Part shown: positions 32,586 through 33,369 of the stretch, in pieces
Position numbering within the stretch: position 1 is the first letter of the stretch
How the letters are laid out: each line of letters opens with the position of its first letter
Assembly: GCF_024505055.1 (NCBI RefSeq)
Contig: NZ_JANIBL010000058.1
Span: forward strand, 1-33,369
DNA length: 33,369 bases
Direction of reading: 5' to 3'
Source: Methylomonas rosea
GTDB taxonomy: Bacteria > Pseudomonadota > Gammaproteobacteria > Methylococcales > Methylomonadaceae
Notes under the pieces: generated by a model
Databases searched by the model: none
The model's input: only the letters and a program-made list of their open reading frames with translations
What the model was told of the DNA's origin: nothing
Program-made: the position numbers and the translations under genes

Positions 32586-33369
32586 CTAAAAACGTTCGAA
32601 CTGGTTTAAATCGAAGTCATGATCGATGTTAGTAGTTGTCTGAGCGACAGGTTTTATCTTGGTAGCTTTTTTTGCCGTTTTGACTTCAGTTGGTGCCGCA
32701 AATTTTCTACCACCATTATCAAGTCTAAAAAAACTCATCAAAGTTTGCAGTTGTTCTGCCTGCCCGGTCATTTCCTCTGCGGTTGCCGCCAGTTGTTCGC
32801 TGGCGGACGCATTCTGCTGAGTAATCTGGTTCATCTGGTTCATCGCATTGTTGACCTGGCTGACACCGGCCGATTGCTCTTGCGACGCAGCGGCAATCTC
32901 CTGGACCAAATCGGAGGTTCTGGCAATGCTGGGCACAATTTCGTCCAACAGTTTGCCGGCCGATTCGGCTGTTTCCACGCTGTTTTCCGCCAACTCGCCG
33001 ATTTCCTGCGCCGCCACTTGGCTGCGCTCGGCTAGTTTGCGCACTTCCGCGGCCACGACCGCAAAGCCTTTGCCGTGATCGCCGGCGCGGGCGGCTTCGA
33101 TGGCAGCGTTCAGCGCCAACATGTTGGTCTGATAAGCAATGTCATCGATGATGCCGATTTTTTTGGCAATCTCGCGCATGGCGTCAACGGTCTGCTTAAC
33201 GGCTTCTCCGCCTTGGCTGGCTTCGGTAGCCGCTTTGCTGGCCATGCCGTCGGTGACTTTGGCGTTGTCGGCATTCTGGTTGATGCTGGCCGCCATTTGC
33301 TCGATGCTGGCGCTGGTGATCTCGACACTGCCCGCTTGCTCGCTGGCGGCTTGCGACAGGGATTGAGAC
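32586..33369 (-). CDS. Methyl-accepting chemotaxis protein, C-terminal part (5' end outside the window)
   Basis: The frame is open to the right edge, so only about the last 261 codons are seen. This is the cytoplasmic signalling coiled coil of a chemoreceptor. The hairpin tip is IDDIAYQTNMLALNAAIEAA, followed by GKGFAVVAAEVRKLAERS, the most conserved signature of the family. Before it lie methylation-helix-like Ala/Gln/Glu/Ser-rich heptads, such as SEQAGSVEITSASIEQM. The C-terminus has a Lys/Ala/Pro/Thr-rich linker and ends in a short NQFERF tail rather than the classical NWETF pentapeptide that tethers CheR. Ligand and membrane parts are outside the window. It is immediately upstream of cheW. 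Confidence 0.95.
   Translation of the reverse strand, partial: SQSLSQAASEQAGSVEITSASIEQMAASINQNADNAKVTDGMASKAATEASQGGEAVKQTVDAMREIAKKIGIIDDIAYQTNMLALNAAIEAARAGDHGKGFAVVAAEVRKLAERSQVAAQEIGELAENSVETAESAGKLLDEIVPSIARTSDLVQEIAAASQEQSAGVSQVNNAMNQMNQITQQNASASEQLAATAEEMTGQAEQLQTLMSFFRLDNGGRKFAAPTEVKTAKKATKIKPVAQTTTNIDHDFDLNQFERF

Noticed and set aside
1..33369. Search for CRISPR arrays, tRNA or rRNA genes, insertion sequences and prophage genes
   Set aside because: No spaced direct repeats, cloverleaf-like RNA sequences, transposase or phage structural genes were recognised by eye; short or degenerate ones could have been missed.

Overview
The window looks like ordinary chromosome of a gammaproteobacterium of moderate GC content. 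The best guess is an aerobic methanotroph of the Methylococcales (Methylomonas-like). The class assignment rests on gene content and order: a Crp/Vfr regulator divergent from a YhfA-type OsmC protein and followed by E. coli-type speD, a divergent nadC/ampD pair, apaGH, mpl, hemW and pyrE. The genus is only an impression from protein style. I see no rRNA, tRNA, CRISPR array, transposase, integrase or prophage genes.

Layout. 1-5.3 kb: a small cell-surface protein with a LapA-type retention module and a candidate LapG cleavage site, the protein AMPylase SelO, a BamE-like lipoprotein and an M23 peptidase. 5.3-9.8 kb: a membrane-anchored diguanylate cyclase with four PAS domains, an MFS transporter and an exported dienelactone-hydrolase-family protein. 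9.85-14.9 kb: a TetR repressor divergent from a two-gene RND efflux operon. 14.9-16.9 kb: crp, yhfA-like osmC and speD. 17-19.2 kb: a Spy/CpxP-like periplasmic protein, apaG-apaH and an exported ankyrin protein. 19.2-23 kb: mpl, a SelT/SelW/SelH-family (Rdx) thioredoxin-like protein and a transmembrane Ser/Thr kinase with a probable extracytoplasmic sensor. 23.4-26.3 kb: a 2-Cys peroxiredoxin, an AP2-like orphan protein with a structured leader, nadC and ampD. 26.4-30.7 kb: a bacterial dynamin-like GTPase, pyrE, hemW and gloA. 30.8 kb to the end: cheR, cheW and the 3' part of a methyl-accepting chemotaxis protein, all on the minus strand.

Themes. Envelope maintenance is prominent: Mpl and AmpD are both peptidoglycan-recycling enzymes, and the M23 peptidase, BamE-like lipoprotein and Spy-like protein also act in the envelope. 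Signalling is the second theme: a c-di-GMP synthase, a cAMP receptor, a Ser/Thr kinase and chemotaxis proteins. The retention-module protein is a plausible output of c-di-GMP control through LapD/LapG, but those genes are not in the window.

The least explained parts are the AP2-like protein with interleaved hairpins in its leader, the Rdx/kinase overlap, the dynamin-like GTPase and a palindromic element of about 110 bp between cheW and cheR. No clearly new multi-gene system is visible. Many start codons here appear to be TTG or GTG, and I have moved several starts to fit ribosome-binding sites or signal peptides, as noted per gene.
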